This document shows positions 10,350 to 21,799 of a stretch of 64,000 bases of DNA, in pieces. The stretch spans positions 13,761,913-13,825,912 of the forward strand of contig JAJEKV010000017.1 in the NCBI GenBank assembly GCA_021234155.1, written 5' to 3'. This stretch comes from Isoetes taiwanensis (taxonomy: Eukaryota > Streptophyta > Lycopodiopsida > Isoetales > Isoetaceae). A model generated the notes under the pieces. The model was given only the letters and a program-made list of their open reading frames with translations, did not search any database and had not been told where the DNA came from. The translations under genes and the position numbers were made by a program. Within the stretch, counting starts at the first letter, position 1; every line of letters starts with the position of its first letter.

Positions 10350-10555
10350 ACAAAATGTAGCTAACATGTCATACCTCATCATTTGGTCGTATCATACATT
10401 AGAACATGCAACTTCTTTTATTAACAATACTTGACATCTTATCAATGCACCTTCTCACAAGCACTTATCATAAGATCCAAGCCAAAGACTCATATACCAA
10501 CAAATAAATGACATGACTAGTCAAACTTCCTATGGTCCTCCTCCCATTATCCCTC
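10350..10555. repeat. Diverged direct repeat, copy 2
   Basis: Repeats the blocks of 9396-9640: AATGTAGCTAACATGTCATA, CATAAGATCCAAGCCAAAG and GTCAAACTTCCTATGGTCCTCC. It has many substitutions and some length changes, so the duplication is old. It ends just before the CDC48 relic begins. Confidence 0.65.
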
Positions 10556-10565
10556 TCTACGTGAC

Positions 10566-11806
<1,241 letters not shown>

Positions 11807-12285
11807 GCGCGAAGTTCTCTTTTAACATTATTGTCTTCAAGGACTCTCGGCATGGTCTTTGCCAGTCTTAAGAATACTTTCTTTGCAACATTTGATTGGG
11901 ACAATATACATGCCAAGGCTGCCAGCCTAAAGAAAACATAAGAAAAAATGGCAGGAGCAAGGCTTTTGGTATTGATAGTGATATAAATTTACATGTGTAG
12001 CATAAGCTATAAAGCATTGGGCATAGATTACTATCCAGATATGTAGCCTAAATAAACTTTCCTGTAATGTGGAAACAGATTGCTTACCATTATGTGGCAG
12101 TAATATGTCTGAGTGCTTTCTAGATCTTCCAAATGCAGAGTAAATTGCTTGGAATATCAGGTAAATCGCTGGAACAGTAAAAACTGTTGGAGGAGGTAAA
12201 CAATAAGGTGCAATGTTAGAAAAAGGCACTTTTTGCAATCCAAAATGATCCATTTTACGAATGGACAACCCATTCAGACATAGTT
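11807..12285. other. Sequence upstream of the CDC48 relic
   Basis: The next exons of CDC48 D1 would be expected here on the minus strand. I find only a weak possible continuation at 11806-11900 and nothing recognisable beyond it. A 113-codon minus frame (11927-12268) shows no CDC48 motif and probably covers old intron or unrelated sequence. Confidence 0.4.
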
Positions 12286-12879
12286 TTGGGTTTTCAGCAA
12301 AGCAGCAGCGTCACGCTCCACAGCGCTGCCAAAGCCTACAAGAAGCTAAGTGCATGGCGGATCTCCAGACCTGTTCAATCAAAATCTGCTTCCACAGAGT
12401 ATTATAATTCTCTAGAGCCTCGCCTTCTGGGTGGAAAAATCCGTCAAGGGCATGGCAACTTGTTTGTGAAAATGACATTCAATTGGGGCCTCAGCATCAG
12501 ATTCTGCCTGGGACTTGGAGTTGCAAATTATAGAGAAGAAAACATGTGCATCTACACAACAAAGGTAATTGCTCTCCAAGGTTCTTTAAATTTTGCATTG
12601 ATCTTGCTCCAAGTTCCTTACAACAACAGCATTACTTCTAGTTACTTAACAAATTGGATCAGCCATGCTAGAAGCAATGGAGCTCTTGGATTTAATAGAA
12701 CTAGTAAATTGAGAGATGAAGACTTAGAGTGGTATTATAATGCAAAATCCGCGCACCCCTGCGATACTTTTATGCCTATTTCATTTACTCCTGACATGGC
12801 TGGTTTTAAGGAGTTGAGCTTGCAGGGATGCTACTGTATCCAGAATGTCTGTGTTGTGGGGCAGGATATTGATGATTGA
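12286..12879 (+). CDS. Unrecognised 197-codon ORF
   Basis: This is the longest unexplained open frame on the plus strand near here. It encodes 197 residues from ATG at 12286 to TGA. I do not recognise the protein. It has no clear signal peptide. A weakly hydrophobic stretch lies near residues 66-80, and the C-terminal half is better balanced in composition (KLRDEDLEWYYNAKSAHPCD, then several cysteines near the end). Its neighbours are the CDC48 relic and gypsy debris, so it may be a fragment of an old gene rather than a working one. A poorly spliced exon of a larger gene is another possibility. Chance is not excluded at this length in AT-rich DNA. Confidence 0.25.
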   Translation: MGFQQSSSVTLHSAAKAYKKLSAWRISRPVQSKSASTEYYNSLEPRLLGGKIRQGHGNLFVKMTFNWGLSIRFCLGLGVANYREENMCIYTTKVIALQGSLNFALILLQVPYNNSITSSYLTNWISHARSNGALGFNRTSKLRDEDLEWYYNAKSAHPCDTFMPISFTPDMAGFKELSLQGCYCIQNVCVVGQDIDD

Positions 12880-14140
12880 TTTGGTAAGTATAGTAAAAGT
12901 TGTAAGAAGGTTCTTTCTTATTGGCTAAGGTTGTTGTTTCGTCATAGGCATACAAAACACTGAGGATAGCAATATATATATGAGTTGTTAAAACTGTAAT
13001 GAAATAAGAAAACAAAATTATGATACAAAATTAACTTAGGGCAGACTAGAATCAAACAAATTGTAAAGTGAAGGGAGAGTATAATACACATATAGACAGA
13101 ACTTAATACAATTAGACTGAGTTTGTACTAAACGGTGCAAGACTTATAAGTGTGTGTTATATTAAAAGAAGAAATAAAAGTTGTCTATGTCTACGGCCCG
13201 TGTATAATATATAACTGCCTACATGTGTGTGAATAAAGAATGATTTCTAAATTAGGTATACGGTGATATAGTATCACTACAATGTATATCTATAAGAGTA
13301 TAACATGAATGAATAGTCCAGTAATGAGAGGTATGGATCAATCAGTATAGTCAAATAAAGAAGTCAGTAGTCATGGATTCCAGAAGAGTTCCAACCCTGC
13401 GGAACTCACCAACCCGAATGTGACAGTGGGACTTCCACAAACCATTAGGCATTTGTCGTCTAATGGTCGTGGTTGACCCCAACACGTGTTCACCAACATG
13501 CAGGCTTCTGTTGAGGATTCAGGTATCTGAAGGCCTATAGTGGAACTAGTTCCACACACACTTTAGGATAGAACATCAGTCCTCGAGAGCGATTTTTGTT
13601 CAGGCCTACCTGGATTTCCTACCGGTGCCACCAACGATGACATCAACTCTGGCTTTGATGAAAAACGACGCATGCTACAACCACCAGCCAATACCTCGTG
13701 AGTCTTAGATCCGACAGGGATCATGCAGGCCAGTCTTCATGCAGGGGGGGGTTCGGGCTAGATGCATCCTGGGAATGAGGATGTGTATATAGGCATGATA
13801 GGATGCCTTCGTCTATGGCTATAATGGGAATATTACCATTCCTTACGCTGAGACGGATGGCAAGCCTTAGGCATGGTAGAGTTTCCCTTCTTCATTTTTC
13901 TTCTTCAAAGGGGTGGTCCCTTCAACCACAACATATAAATTATTTTGTAAATATTGATATCTTATGCTTCTGCACACCAGAAATACGTACCTTAGCACCT
14001 ACAGCTTCTTCTAAGGATCATTGCAGGCCCATGTTCTTGTTGTCATGTGTGTTTTCTACTTGCACTGCTAGGCCCTATAAGCTACGGTCTATCGAGGACC
14101 TATGTATCTTTTATATCACGGACCTGAGTCTGTTCAATCT
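12880..14140. other. No gene recognised; probable retroelement debris
   Basis: The first 450 bp are AT-rich and featureless. From about 13371 the composition becomes balanced, and open frames exist on both strands (13371-13559 minus; 13803-14195 plus, 130 codons). I can match none of them to a domain. Position, immediately before the end of a gypsy-type internal region, suggests worn polyprotein sequence. Confidence 0.35.
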
Positions 14141-14440
14141 TCCTTTAACTCTCCTTGTACATAACCATCTGACGCCAATGCTGAGGACAACATAACTCGT
14201 TATGTTCCCTTCCACATAACGTTGCTCAAATTAATCACCACTCAACTCTCATACAGTTACGAATTGCACATTACGCGTCATTTCAAACTTGATCACTTTG
14301 AACATGACAACTTTTATGTGACTTATAATTTCGCGTTACCTCTTCAAGGTGGGGAGACTTGCCTCCGACATGCCATGTGTTGACCTAAAGCAAGAACAAT
14401 CTTGATGTTGAGGACAACATCATTTTCAAGGTGGGGAGAA
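14141..14440 (+). pseudogene. 3' end of a Ty3/gypsy internal region
   Basis: The sequence leading into the LTR contains two blocks of the form GAGGACAACAT...CAAGGTGGGGAGA. This is the hallmark of the end of many plant gypsy polyproteins and their polypurine tracts (GGTGGGGAGAA at 14430-14440) just before a TGTGACG LTR start. The coding frame itself is unreadable. The same block appears on the minus strand near 32100 and 32610. Confidence 0.55.
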
Positions 14441-15470
14441 TGTGACGTTCCACGTATTTATATGCCTTTTGGGTATAAATACATGACACATCACTGAATA
14501 ATTAATGGTGCATTAATTATTCATAAGCTAAGGTTAAGCTATGTAAGTCATTAATTATTAAGGTGGAAACCTAACCCTAAACCCTAATTCGAATTTAGGG
14601 CTTAACCTAATATTAAAAGGGATTAAAATATTAAATCAATTGATATTAACCAACCTAGAGTTGCCACTTGGCTCAAATCGATTGGGCAAGGCAGGCTTGC
14701 CAATTTGGGATATCAAAATTGGCGCTTCCATCCCAATTTGCTGCAATTCGAATTGGGAGAGAGTTGGTGGAGGAGGAGCTGTTGTTCAACCTTGCCCCAG
14801 CCAGAAGGATGGAGAACCAGAGAGATAGTAGACCTAGCTATGATTCTGGTTAGTACGTATATAGCTTGGATTCCTAGAGAGCTAGGATTAAGCCTTGTAT
14901 GAATAGATATATGGTTAATCTCTATTTTATGTTCTATTCGAAGCTATGGATGGAAGGATGTATAAGGATAGCTCTCTTTCTGTTCCTCCTGTGTTGTATG
15001 GGTAAAATGGAGGTAGAGACCTAAAGGCCATCTAGAAGTAGAGATGTTTCTAGTTAGAACCCTTAAAATTAAACCCAATAAATGCAGCCTATGCACAAGA
15101 GACCACATGGCTGTGAATGCTATGATGTGGTTCAGCACCATTCAACACACAATCGGTGAAGTGGGGGTGAAGCCTTGTCGAAAGGGCTCTTTGGGGCTCT
15201 CACAAAGGTGCTAGACTTATACCCTGGGCCACTATGTGTGTGGACCGGTATGGGTGGTGGACATCTCTTGGGTCACGTAATATGTGCCTATATGGACATC
15301 CCGACATTATTAGATTTAGGGGGTAGGGCTGGTACTGGATGTGCACCTAGTGGCACGTATCCTCTAGCACACCCATAGAACCATTGTGATTCTCGAGGGG
15401 ATTCATCCCCTTCCTACTCATCCGGGAGGGAGATAACCCGAGAGTCATAAAAACCGCGATTTTTGTTTCA
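14441..15470 (+). repeat. Ty3/gypsy-type LTR, plus orientation (end approximate)
   Basis: Starts TGTGACGTTCCACG directly after a purine tract. It contains a TATA-like region (GGGTATAAATACATG, near 14473) as in LTR promoters, and CCTAACCCTAAACCC near 14570. I place the end near 15470, at GTTTCA followed by GATTTGGGATGG, but no second LTR or target duplication could be found to confirm it. It is therefore either a solo LTR or the 3' LTR of a largely lost element. Confidence 0.5.
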
Positions 15471-16246
15471 GATTTGGGATGGCATGGTTGGGCTAAGATT
15501 TCCGTGGCGTATTGTATAAAAAATGGTATATCATGTTTGAGGAGCTTAATGTCATTTAGAGGTGATGTTGTTTTTTGGTTTTTATATGACTTTATTTCGA
15601 AAATGTTAGGAAGAATAAATCTTTTGAGGCCCTTTTCGGGCGTGGATAGAAACTAGCGACGCTCCTTTTTTCGGGTAGCAGTTTTGGGGCAGGCGAGGTA
15701 TGGCAAAAGAGCTATGCATGGCGAAGCCCACAAATGATGAAGCCCACAGAGTTGAAGTTGAAGCCTGCAGGCCGTCCGCATGCGAATGATTGATTCCGGT
15801 GGGTACACAAACTTGGTTCCATCCCTCGTCCCTCGCCATGATTCGCGGGGGCGAGGGGAGATGTGCAGAGGCCGGACGCGGAAGGCATGCAGGCATTTGT
15901 GAGCTGTAGGTTGTTTAATAGCGTAGGGTTGTAGCCGAAGCGACAAATTCCCGAAACGGGAGGCTGTGAAATTCCAATCCTCCGTTTGCCAATTTCCATG
16001 TGAAACGGAAGTAGATCGTTTTGCCTTCTTTAATTTGGAAGCTTCAGTTCCATTTGATTCTCCTCTATGTTAACCGCACCAATCCTCGGTCCTTATGTTC
16101 GAATTCTCTGGCCTGAATAGATGTACCAAAATTGACATTTGTTTAGAGCGAATAGTGTGATTTTGAGCTGATGCCAAACAAGAAATCGGATTTTTTGAAA
16201 TTGGTAAGCGTGGTCAGTTTGAAGTGGACCGTCCGCTCGAAGGATT
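15471..16246. other. Overlapping open frames, no gene recognised
   Basis: At 15606-16000 all three minus-strand frames are open for about 95 codons, with GC content higher than the surroundings. The overlap in three frames means no frame can be chosen from the sequence alone, and no domain is seen. From 16000 to 16246 I see nothing. Confidence 0.3.
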
Positions 16247-16333
16247 TAACAAATTATTCCGTAAGATCTGTAAATTCCGCAAATTTGCTAAGCTATGCTC
16301 TGCCGGAATTCTTCCCATTAGATTATTAGATGA
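16247..16333 (-). pseudogene. Leucine-rich-repeat receptor fragment
   Basis: About 29 codons on the minus strand read SSNNLMGRIPAE, then LANLRNLQIL, then RNNLL. This matches the plant-specific LRR repeat (LxxLxLSxNNLxGxIPxxLxxLxxL) of receptor kinases and receptor-like proteins. One repeat is legible and I cannot follow it further in either direction. It is too short to name a gene and is presumably a captured or decayed scrap. Confidence 0.45.
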
Positions 16334-16862
16334 TTGACAGAGAAATACAACAGTTGTCCATCGCAGGGCTGCAAAATTCCTTGAGAAAATTTCTGAGCCA
16401 TTGATTCTTTTCAGCCATTGATCTGGGCGATGATGGCAGGCGTTTCTGAGTTTGGTTGTTTGCATGCAGGGTAGAGCTGGGATTCTTGATGGCTTCTATC
16501 TGCTTTCCGTCCATGTTCCGACCATGCCAGGCCCATGCATTGGGTTACCCATATTTGCTTCTTAATCGGCGGCGGCTACCATTGGGTTCTTATTTTTGGA
16601 AATCCACCTTAGAGAGTGGCGGAGCTTTTTTGGGGGAAAAAGATGTGAGCCGTTGATTTGGTATCATGCTGGGGATATGCTAAAAACCAATGGTTCATAT
16701 TGAACACTAAAACAAATCCCATAAACCCTGTAAAAAACATCAAATAGAACAAGAAACGAGTAGTCTCATAGGGTGATTCCATGAGATTGCGTCTCCGGAA
16801 GGCTACAACCACATCATAGCATGATTCAGCCTATCTGCAAAGTATGCATAGGAGGGGCGGAT

Positions 16863-16897
16863 GGAGTGGACTACCCTAGCCATTGTTCTATGCCAGC
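16863..16897 (+). repeat. 35-bp block repeated in inverted orientation at 31020-31054
   Basis: GGAGTGGACTACCCTAGCCA and the following 15 bases recur exactly as the reverse complement 14 kb away. The neighbouring bases, GCATTAGGGCGGATTTGG onward, reappear inverted near 25345-25378. This marks a dispersed repeat family whose copies are otherwise very diverged. Confidence 0.8.
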
Positions 16898-17589
16898 ATT
16901 AGGGCGGATTTGGGGTCTCAAAATGGCTCATATCTTGGGTTAAAGATTTCACGCCGATTCGGCCACCCACCAATCAGGTTTTGTGCCTCTTTTACGGAAA
17001 AGTCGGTATTAGTTGGCGCGTAGAAGAATGAGCGGTGTTTATTTGGCATCCACATGGCGTATTTTCATAAAGGGATGCCCGGCGCTTTGTTGCAACCATA
17101 TTAATGGCCCGTATTTTTTTGGGAGTCACTACCGCCCAAAATAATGGTGACTTTGGACCTCCACCGCCGGGCTGATCACCAACTCCCTTGTCAAATTTTG
17201 GCGCCAAACTTCAGATCAAGCCACTCCGCTCTCTATATGCATCCTCTTAGCCTTCCTCCTCATCCAAAATCCATGTCTCCTATAATTTCCGTGTTCTTGC
17301 CTCATTTACGTAACTCCCAAGGTGAAGAAGTGGGGAGGTTTTGTCTCAATAGGTTCAGGTGAGTATGCCGCCATCAACCAGGGCGCAGCATAGAGTTGCT
17401 TGACAAAGGTGATTGGGACGCATGACACATTGGATAGGTAGGATAAAAGAGTTCAAGTTGAATTCTAGCGTAGGAAAGTGGAAAGTATAATAAACGACAT
17501 GCATATACCCCTTCCGATGGCCAAAGAGCTAATCTCCACCAAAAAAGCTTCCCAAAATTGCCCGCAAGAAATGGTAAATCACCTTAATC
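16898..17589. other. No gene recognised
   Basis: Contains part of the dispersed repeat noted at 16863 and a short open frame (17144-17362, plus, 72 codons) rich in Pro, Ser and His with no recognisable motif. From 17360 to 17589 I see nothing that I can call. Confidence 0.35.
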
Positions 17590-17605
17590 GGATCACACGA
17601 CGCCA
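17590..17605 (+). repeat. GGATCACACGACGCCA motif, copy 1
   Basis: First of four related motifs in the 17.5-21.4 kb block (others at 19681, 21255 and 21330). See the entry for 17840-21175 and the finding on the motif. Confidence 0.7.
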
Positions 17606-17839
17606 AGTCGTAGGTCACTATTTAACCGCATGAGAAACAGCTTCGGCGTCGGGGCCCGATCTTATATTTTATTTATTTTCGTTGACACCGTTTACAAACA
17701 AATTTATTGTGCAGATTTATGTTTTATCGACGTCGTGGATGTCGCTCCGCCTAAAGCATTAGTAGTGTCCTTGTCGTGTATCACATAGACATCGGAATTG
17801 TCCTTTCCAAGGTATGGATGCCGGACCTTTATGGGTATA

Positions 17840-18504
17840 AGCATCCGGTTTTACGTATTATGATTACAATGTAAAGGTCGTGAAACCGAAGCTGAGGCCG
17901 GTTGAATTGCCCCTTTAATGAACTTTGTAAGCCACATACTAATGAGAACAATGTAATTGCAATGAAGAAATGCTCGGTCGACGAGGTGCAAGCGGAATGT
18001 CCGAAAACGGAGGCGTGAGGATGAGTTTCAAAATCTTCACACCGCTTTGAGGTATTTGCTAACATATTCCAGATGGCGCAGGAAGTTCGAAAAGCTCAAG
18101 ACATATAACGCTTTCTCCCCCTCGCCGATTTTGTGGATGGCTTATTTTTGTTCCGACTGGATGTTCGATTCCACGAATCATTCTGGTCAACTAACAGAGT
18201 GCCGCTGAAGTTAAGTCCTCCTTTAAGTTCAGATACTTTCTTCCAAAACAAAACTAGAACAAAGGAAATGTAAAAAGAAAGGTCGCGACAACTTTTTGGG
18301 AGCCGCTTGAGGACCATAGCGCATAATTCGGCGGTAGATATTCGAAAGCATGGCGAGGGAGGAAGTCATTTTATGCACCCACCATGGAAATCGAATGGCC
18401 ATTATCCAGAGCTAAGAGTGCTAATGGAGACAGAGGAGATTGCTAACGACTTCCATTATTTCATTGATGGCATTAGGTTGGCTACGTGCAAGAGGGAAAT
18501 GTAA
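17840..18504 (+). pseudogene. Decayed coding sequence of unknown origin (block A)
   Basis: The plus strand holds short stretches with protein-like composition but interrupted by stops: NNVIAMKKCSVDEVQAECPK near 17952-18010, FEVFANIFQMAQEVRKAQDI near 18050-18107, and an open run at 18350-18504 reading FMHPPWKSNGHYPELR and then METEEIANDFHYFIDGIRLA before a stop. No known domain is recognised. It lies between copies 1 and 2 of the GATCACACGACGCC motif and is followed by a T-rich spacer. It may be one of several ORFs of a multi-gene element. Confidence 0.35.
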
Positions 18505-18900
18505 AGTTTAGTGAGTTCACGATCAACAAGAAATTGTCTATCGCTTAGTTGAATCTCAGTTTTTATTTGTTTTTTGTCCGATGTTTTTAGGGTTCCGTGA
18601 TTTTGTCCAATATTTTTAGGTTCTTATTACAATTATTTAAAAAGTTACCATCATATTTTACTGACTGCTTTTTTTTACTATTTATCTCTTTGCCAATTGT
18701 CTATTTTGTCGTTGTTCGTAGTATAAAGCCATCCAACCGAGAAGCCATATAAAGAACTAAGCAAACCGCAAGGATCCATCCGTGGTGTAAGGCCAAAAGA
18801 TTACATTAGTCATATCCTTCATCACATCTGAATCAAGTCTATGAGAGATTCTCCTCCTCCGACCATGCCTACCGTAAGCCGGAAAACAACCCGCATGAAT
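18505..18900. other. T-rich spacer, no gene
   Basis: After the block A stop the plus strand turns T-rich (TTTTTATTTGTTTTTTGTCC). It then runs without any open frame to the next coding-like block. Confidence 0.4.
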
Positions 18901-19616
18901 GACGGGTGGGGAAGCACCGGCTGAAGTTAGTAGGGAGGTGCACCGCCTCTGGAGACGAGGAGGATGAAAAAGGGGAGACGCCGAAGCGTTAATATGATGT
19001 CGGATTAATTATTGACAGTCACGCTTCTCTTCCTGCTCCTCCTGCGCCTTCCCCGTGGATCAGCCCCAGACCTTCAAATCAAAGGAGGAGGCCCAACGCT
19101 TTAAAGGGAAGGCGACCGTAAATGTGGAGAGGCAGTGAAGAGTCGGCCGAGCAAATGTACCGCAAAATGCCGGGTGGGTGAGGGTAGTGGCCGGAAGTGG
19201 AAAGCTAAGCCCCGACATTAAAGGCCGCAAAGATTAAGAAGTCGAAGACCGAGATGGTCGTGCGTCTCCCATTTGCCGTGCTCGTGAAAGAGCGCAAGAG
19301 TGTGGTCGCGATACATCATACCGATTCAGATTCAAAACCGCCTTTAAATGCTCTTCAAATGGCGGAAGCGCTTGGTGCCTGGCCTGTTTGAGGACTCATG
19401 ACTAAAAGCAATACATGCTGTGGGTGGACGCCATGCCCAAGGACATGCGCTGGTCTACGCATAAGGGGATTCCCGAGTACTATGGTCAAAATTTTATGGT
19501 CAATACAACAAGAAGAAAGACCCCCACAAAAAAGGCCGCGGAAGTGCCTTCGGTTTTTTTTCGGATGTATAATATTCTTTAATATAATGGCTTTCCTTAT
19601 AAGCTTCATCTCTTAG
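18901..19616 (+). pseudogene. Decayed coding sequence of unknown origin (block B)
   Basis: GC-richer than its surroundings, with long open runs in changing plus-strand frames: DSHASLPAPPAPSPWISPRP, then a lysine-rich stretch ending KIKKSKTEMVVRLPFAVLVK, then HHTDSDSKPPLNALQMAEAL, then a 72-codon frame (19398-19616) with a cysteine cluster and a lysine/arginine-rich run. The proline-rich, basic composition would suit a nucleic-acid-binding or Gag-like protein, but I recognise no domain. A T-rich spacer and a further motif copy follow. Confidence 0.35.
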
Positions 19617-19680
19617 TCCATTTCTTTCTTAGAAGCCTAGGTTTGCACTTTGTATTTTTTTTTTTTAATGTTATAATTGA

Positions 19681-19696
19681 GGATCACACGACGCCA
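19681..19696 (+). repeat. GGATCACACGACGCCA motif, copy 2
   Basis: Identical over 16 bases to copy 1 at 17590. It follows a run of T and precedes coding-like block C. About 55 bases downstream are three CCCTAA units (about 19750-19770). Confidence 0.7.
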
Positions 19697-19901
19697 GCAA
19701 GAAGCATTGTGCTTTTTTGCACATAGTAGTTTTCAAGGCCAGGTGATCCAACCCTAACCCTAACCCTAAAATGTACGGGACAAATCTCCCCACAACGGCT
19801 ATGTCCCCTTTCATAATCGATTAACCCATCACTTGAGTTCGGCGATACCGCCTTTCATCTGCTCCTAAACATCTTCTTGTAATTCCGCTGTCAGCTTCGC
19901 C

Positions 19902-20275
19902 ATGGATTGTTATGTGAAGTTCCCGAATGGTATGCATCCGCCCACATGACAACGAGGAAGTTGCGCCGATCGCGATTTATCCGTTCTATTGTGGGCGAGT
20001 TGGACATCATGGAAACAATAGCGAAGTTTGATGCTATCTCTGAGGTTGCTTTAGCTTTTCACCGACCACAAGATCTAACCTCCAAGAGAGGCTTAGGTCC
20101 GCAATGATGTTTGGGCGAGGCTGCCGAGCTCAAACTCGATGAGCTGGAAGATAAGGTTGCAAGTGAGTATGAGAACGATAGGTGGGCTGGCAATCATGTT
20201 GAGGAGCGAAAAAATTATCGCTTGCCCTCCGGTGAAGAGCTTGCCCAAATTATCATAGGCATCGGCTCCTCCTAG
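19902..20275 (+). pseudogene. Decayed coding sequence of unknown origin (block C)
   Basis: Possible start at 19902 (MDCYVKFPNGMHPP), then stops and frame changes. Two clear runs follow: FIRSIVGELDIMETIAKFDA with SEVALAFHRPQDL, then after two stops AAELKLDELEDKVASEYEND, RWAGNHVEERKNYRLPSGEE and LAQIIIGIGSS, ending at TAG 20273-20275. The second run is acidic and helical in character. No family is recognised. The block has the same layout as its neighbours: AT-rich spacer, coding-like run, AT-rich spacer. Confidence 0.4.
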
Positions 20276-20700
20276 AGGGACCCGTTTTTTTTTTATGTTT
20301 GTAATTATTTTGTTTCGCGAATGGAAAAAGTTTTTGAAAAAAATGTGCCGAATATTATGTTTCCTATTTTAATTTTCAATATCCGTGGTAGAGAGAATGA
20401 CAAGACGAGATCAACGGTTTAAACCCTTCATAAGCTTTTAAAGTGCGTACAGATTTCGCGGGGTGGATACAAAATTGCACTTAGAATAGTTAATGTGTTC
20501 CAATGACAAGACATTAATGTGTTCTAGCGGATACCGATTTAAACTGGCTTTGACACGCGATGACTGCTAAATTTAATGTATTTAATATGTTCAAGCACTA
20601 GTATGTATAAATTGAGGTCCTTGCATTGTGCTCCTTCCCCAAGTTAGAGTCTTTGCTCCCTTCACTTCTATAATCTTAACGCCCCTCCCATTTGTCATCT
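20276..20700. other. AT-rich spacer between blocks C and D
   Basis: Starts with a run of ten T and has no open frame of note. It carries ACACGCGATGAC near 20550, which weakly resembles the recurrent motif. I see nothing else. Confidence 0.35.
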
Positions 20701-21175
20701 ATGGCCTCCACATCCTCAACCACCGATAAGGAAAACGCCCGAGGATAGAACTCCCTTCTGACATAGTGTTGGGTGTTCTAATGAAGAGGTTGAAGGAGCA
20801 AGACGATCTTCTAAAGGAAAATGCCGTTACAATTCAGCAAAAATAAGAAGAGAATGAATTCAACCTTCTCATGCTTCGAGCTGTGAGAGGCATATCAAAG
20901 CTGTTGAATAGAAGGTTGGGACAGAGGGGGAAGGTTATGCCCCAACAACCGCACTAAGGTGGTTATGACATCAACCAGGTTGTTAATTCAAAGTGTAAGA
21001 ACACGCCAGGTATTGGGACTGAGCGGACATGTACAAAGAGATGGTGGACAAATTGGAGGAATGTTTGGATAGGGTGATTGCTGGCTTGTGGAGAAGAGAC
21101 GAAGATGAAGACAAGGACGAAGCTGATGATGATGATGAAGATAATGAAGAAGAGCTCACACTGGAGCAACAATGA
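20701..21175 (+). pseudogene. Decayed coding sequence with acidic tail (block D)
   Basis: Begins MASTSSTTDKENARG, then a stop. After it come LPSDIVLGVLMKRLKEQDDL with LKENAVTIQQK, a heptad-like coiled-coil run, then LLMLRAVRGISKLLNRRLGQ. After another stop come DMYKEMVDKLEECLDRVIAG and a strongly acidic tail (DEDEDKDEADDDDEDNEEEL) ending LTLEQQ at TGA 21173-21175. Only a handful of lesions separate these runs, so this is a fairly recent pseudogene or a gene with indels. Short coiled coil plus acidic tail is seen in many unrelated proteins, so I name no function. Confidence 0.45.
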
Positions 21176-21254
21176 GTCGTTGTATTTTGTTTTTCAATAT
21201 AACAATTTTCACAACTTTAATAAAAAATAACCTTTTTTATTATTATCTTGTAAA

Positions 21255-21342
21255 GCATCACACGACGCCAGCCACATAAATGCAAAGCAATAAATAACTT
21301 GACTGCTCAATGTCAGATGATCTAAACAAGATCACATGACGC
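21255..21342 (+). repeat. GATCACACGACGCC-type motif, copies 3 and 4
   Basis: Copy 3 (GCATCACACGACGCCA, 21255-21270) follows the AT-rich trailer of block D. Copy 4 (GATCACATGACGC, 21330-21342) lies 75 bases on and is more diverged. Both have the orientation of copies 1 and 2. Confidence 0.6.
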
Positions 21343-21799
21343 GGGGTTACGCTTTGTAAACAAGGTTGAGGTAGTACTTCTCAAGGCTGTGAACATGCTA
21401 CACATTACAAGTATATTTTACCGATTCTTTTGTCTCTTAGATCTCCATCATATGCTAGTGGGGTCTTCTAGAATTTTGCTGGGCAAGTTTTCGCTTTCCT
21501 TCAAAGATATGCCAATAAGCTTATAACTGGTTGGTTTCTTAAAGCGACCTTCTTGTCGATGAAGCCATCGCCTTCTATAAAACCACTGGGCCATCCTCTT
21601 AGAGGGTTGGTTCCCACATTTCCACCCCCTTTGAGTGTTACGATGAAATGCTATTTTAGCTTGTTTATGCTAATTTCCATGCCTTGTGCACCCATACCGC
21701 TAGGCTTCCATATTTCCTAAAACCAAGGTGTATGAGCCCAAAAGATGTGCAAGTAGTGCGTGACTTCACTCTCCCCCCCTGCCTATGTAAGCTCCTAAT
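21343..21799. other. No gene recognised
   Basis: Mixed composition, no long open frame, no repeat that I can match elsewhere in the window. Confidence 0.35.

Noticed and set aside
19750-19770. Telomere end
   Set aside because: Only three CCCTAA units, embedded in coding-like sequence; a short interstitial telomeric motif, not a chromosome end.
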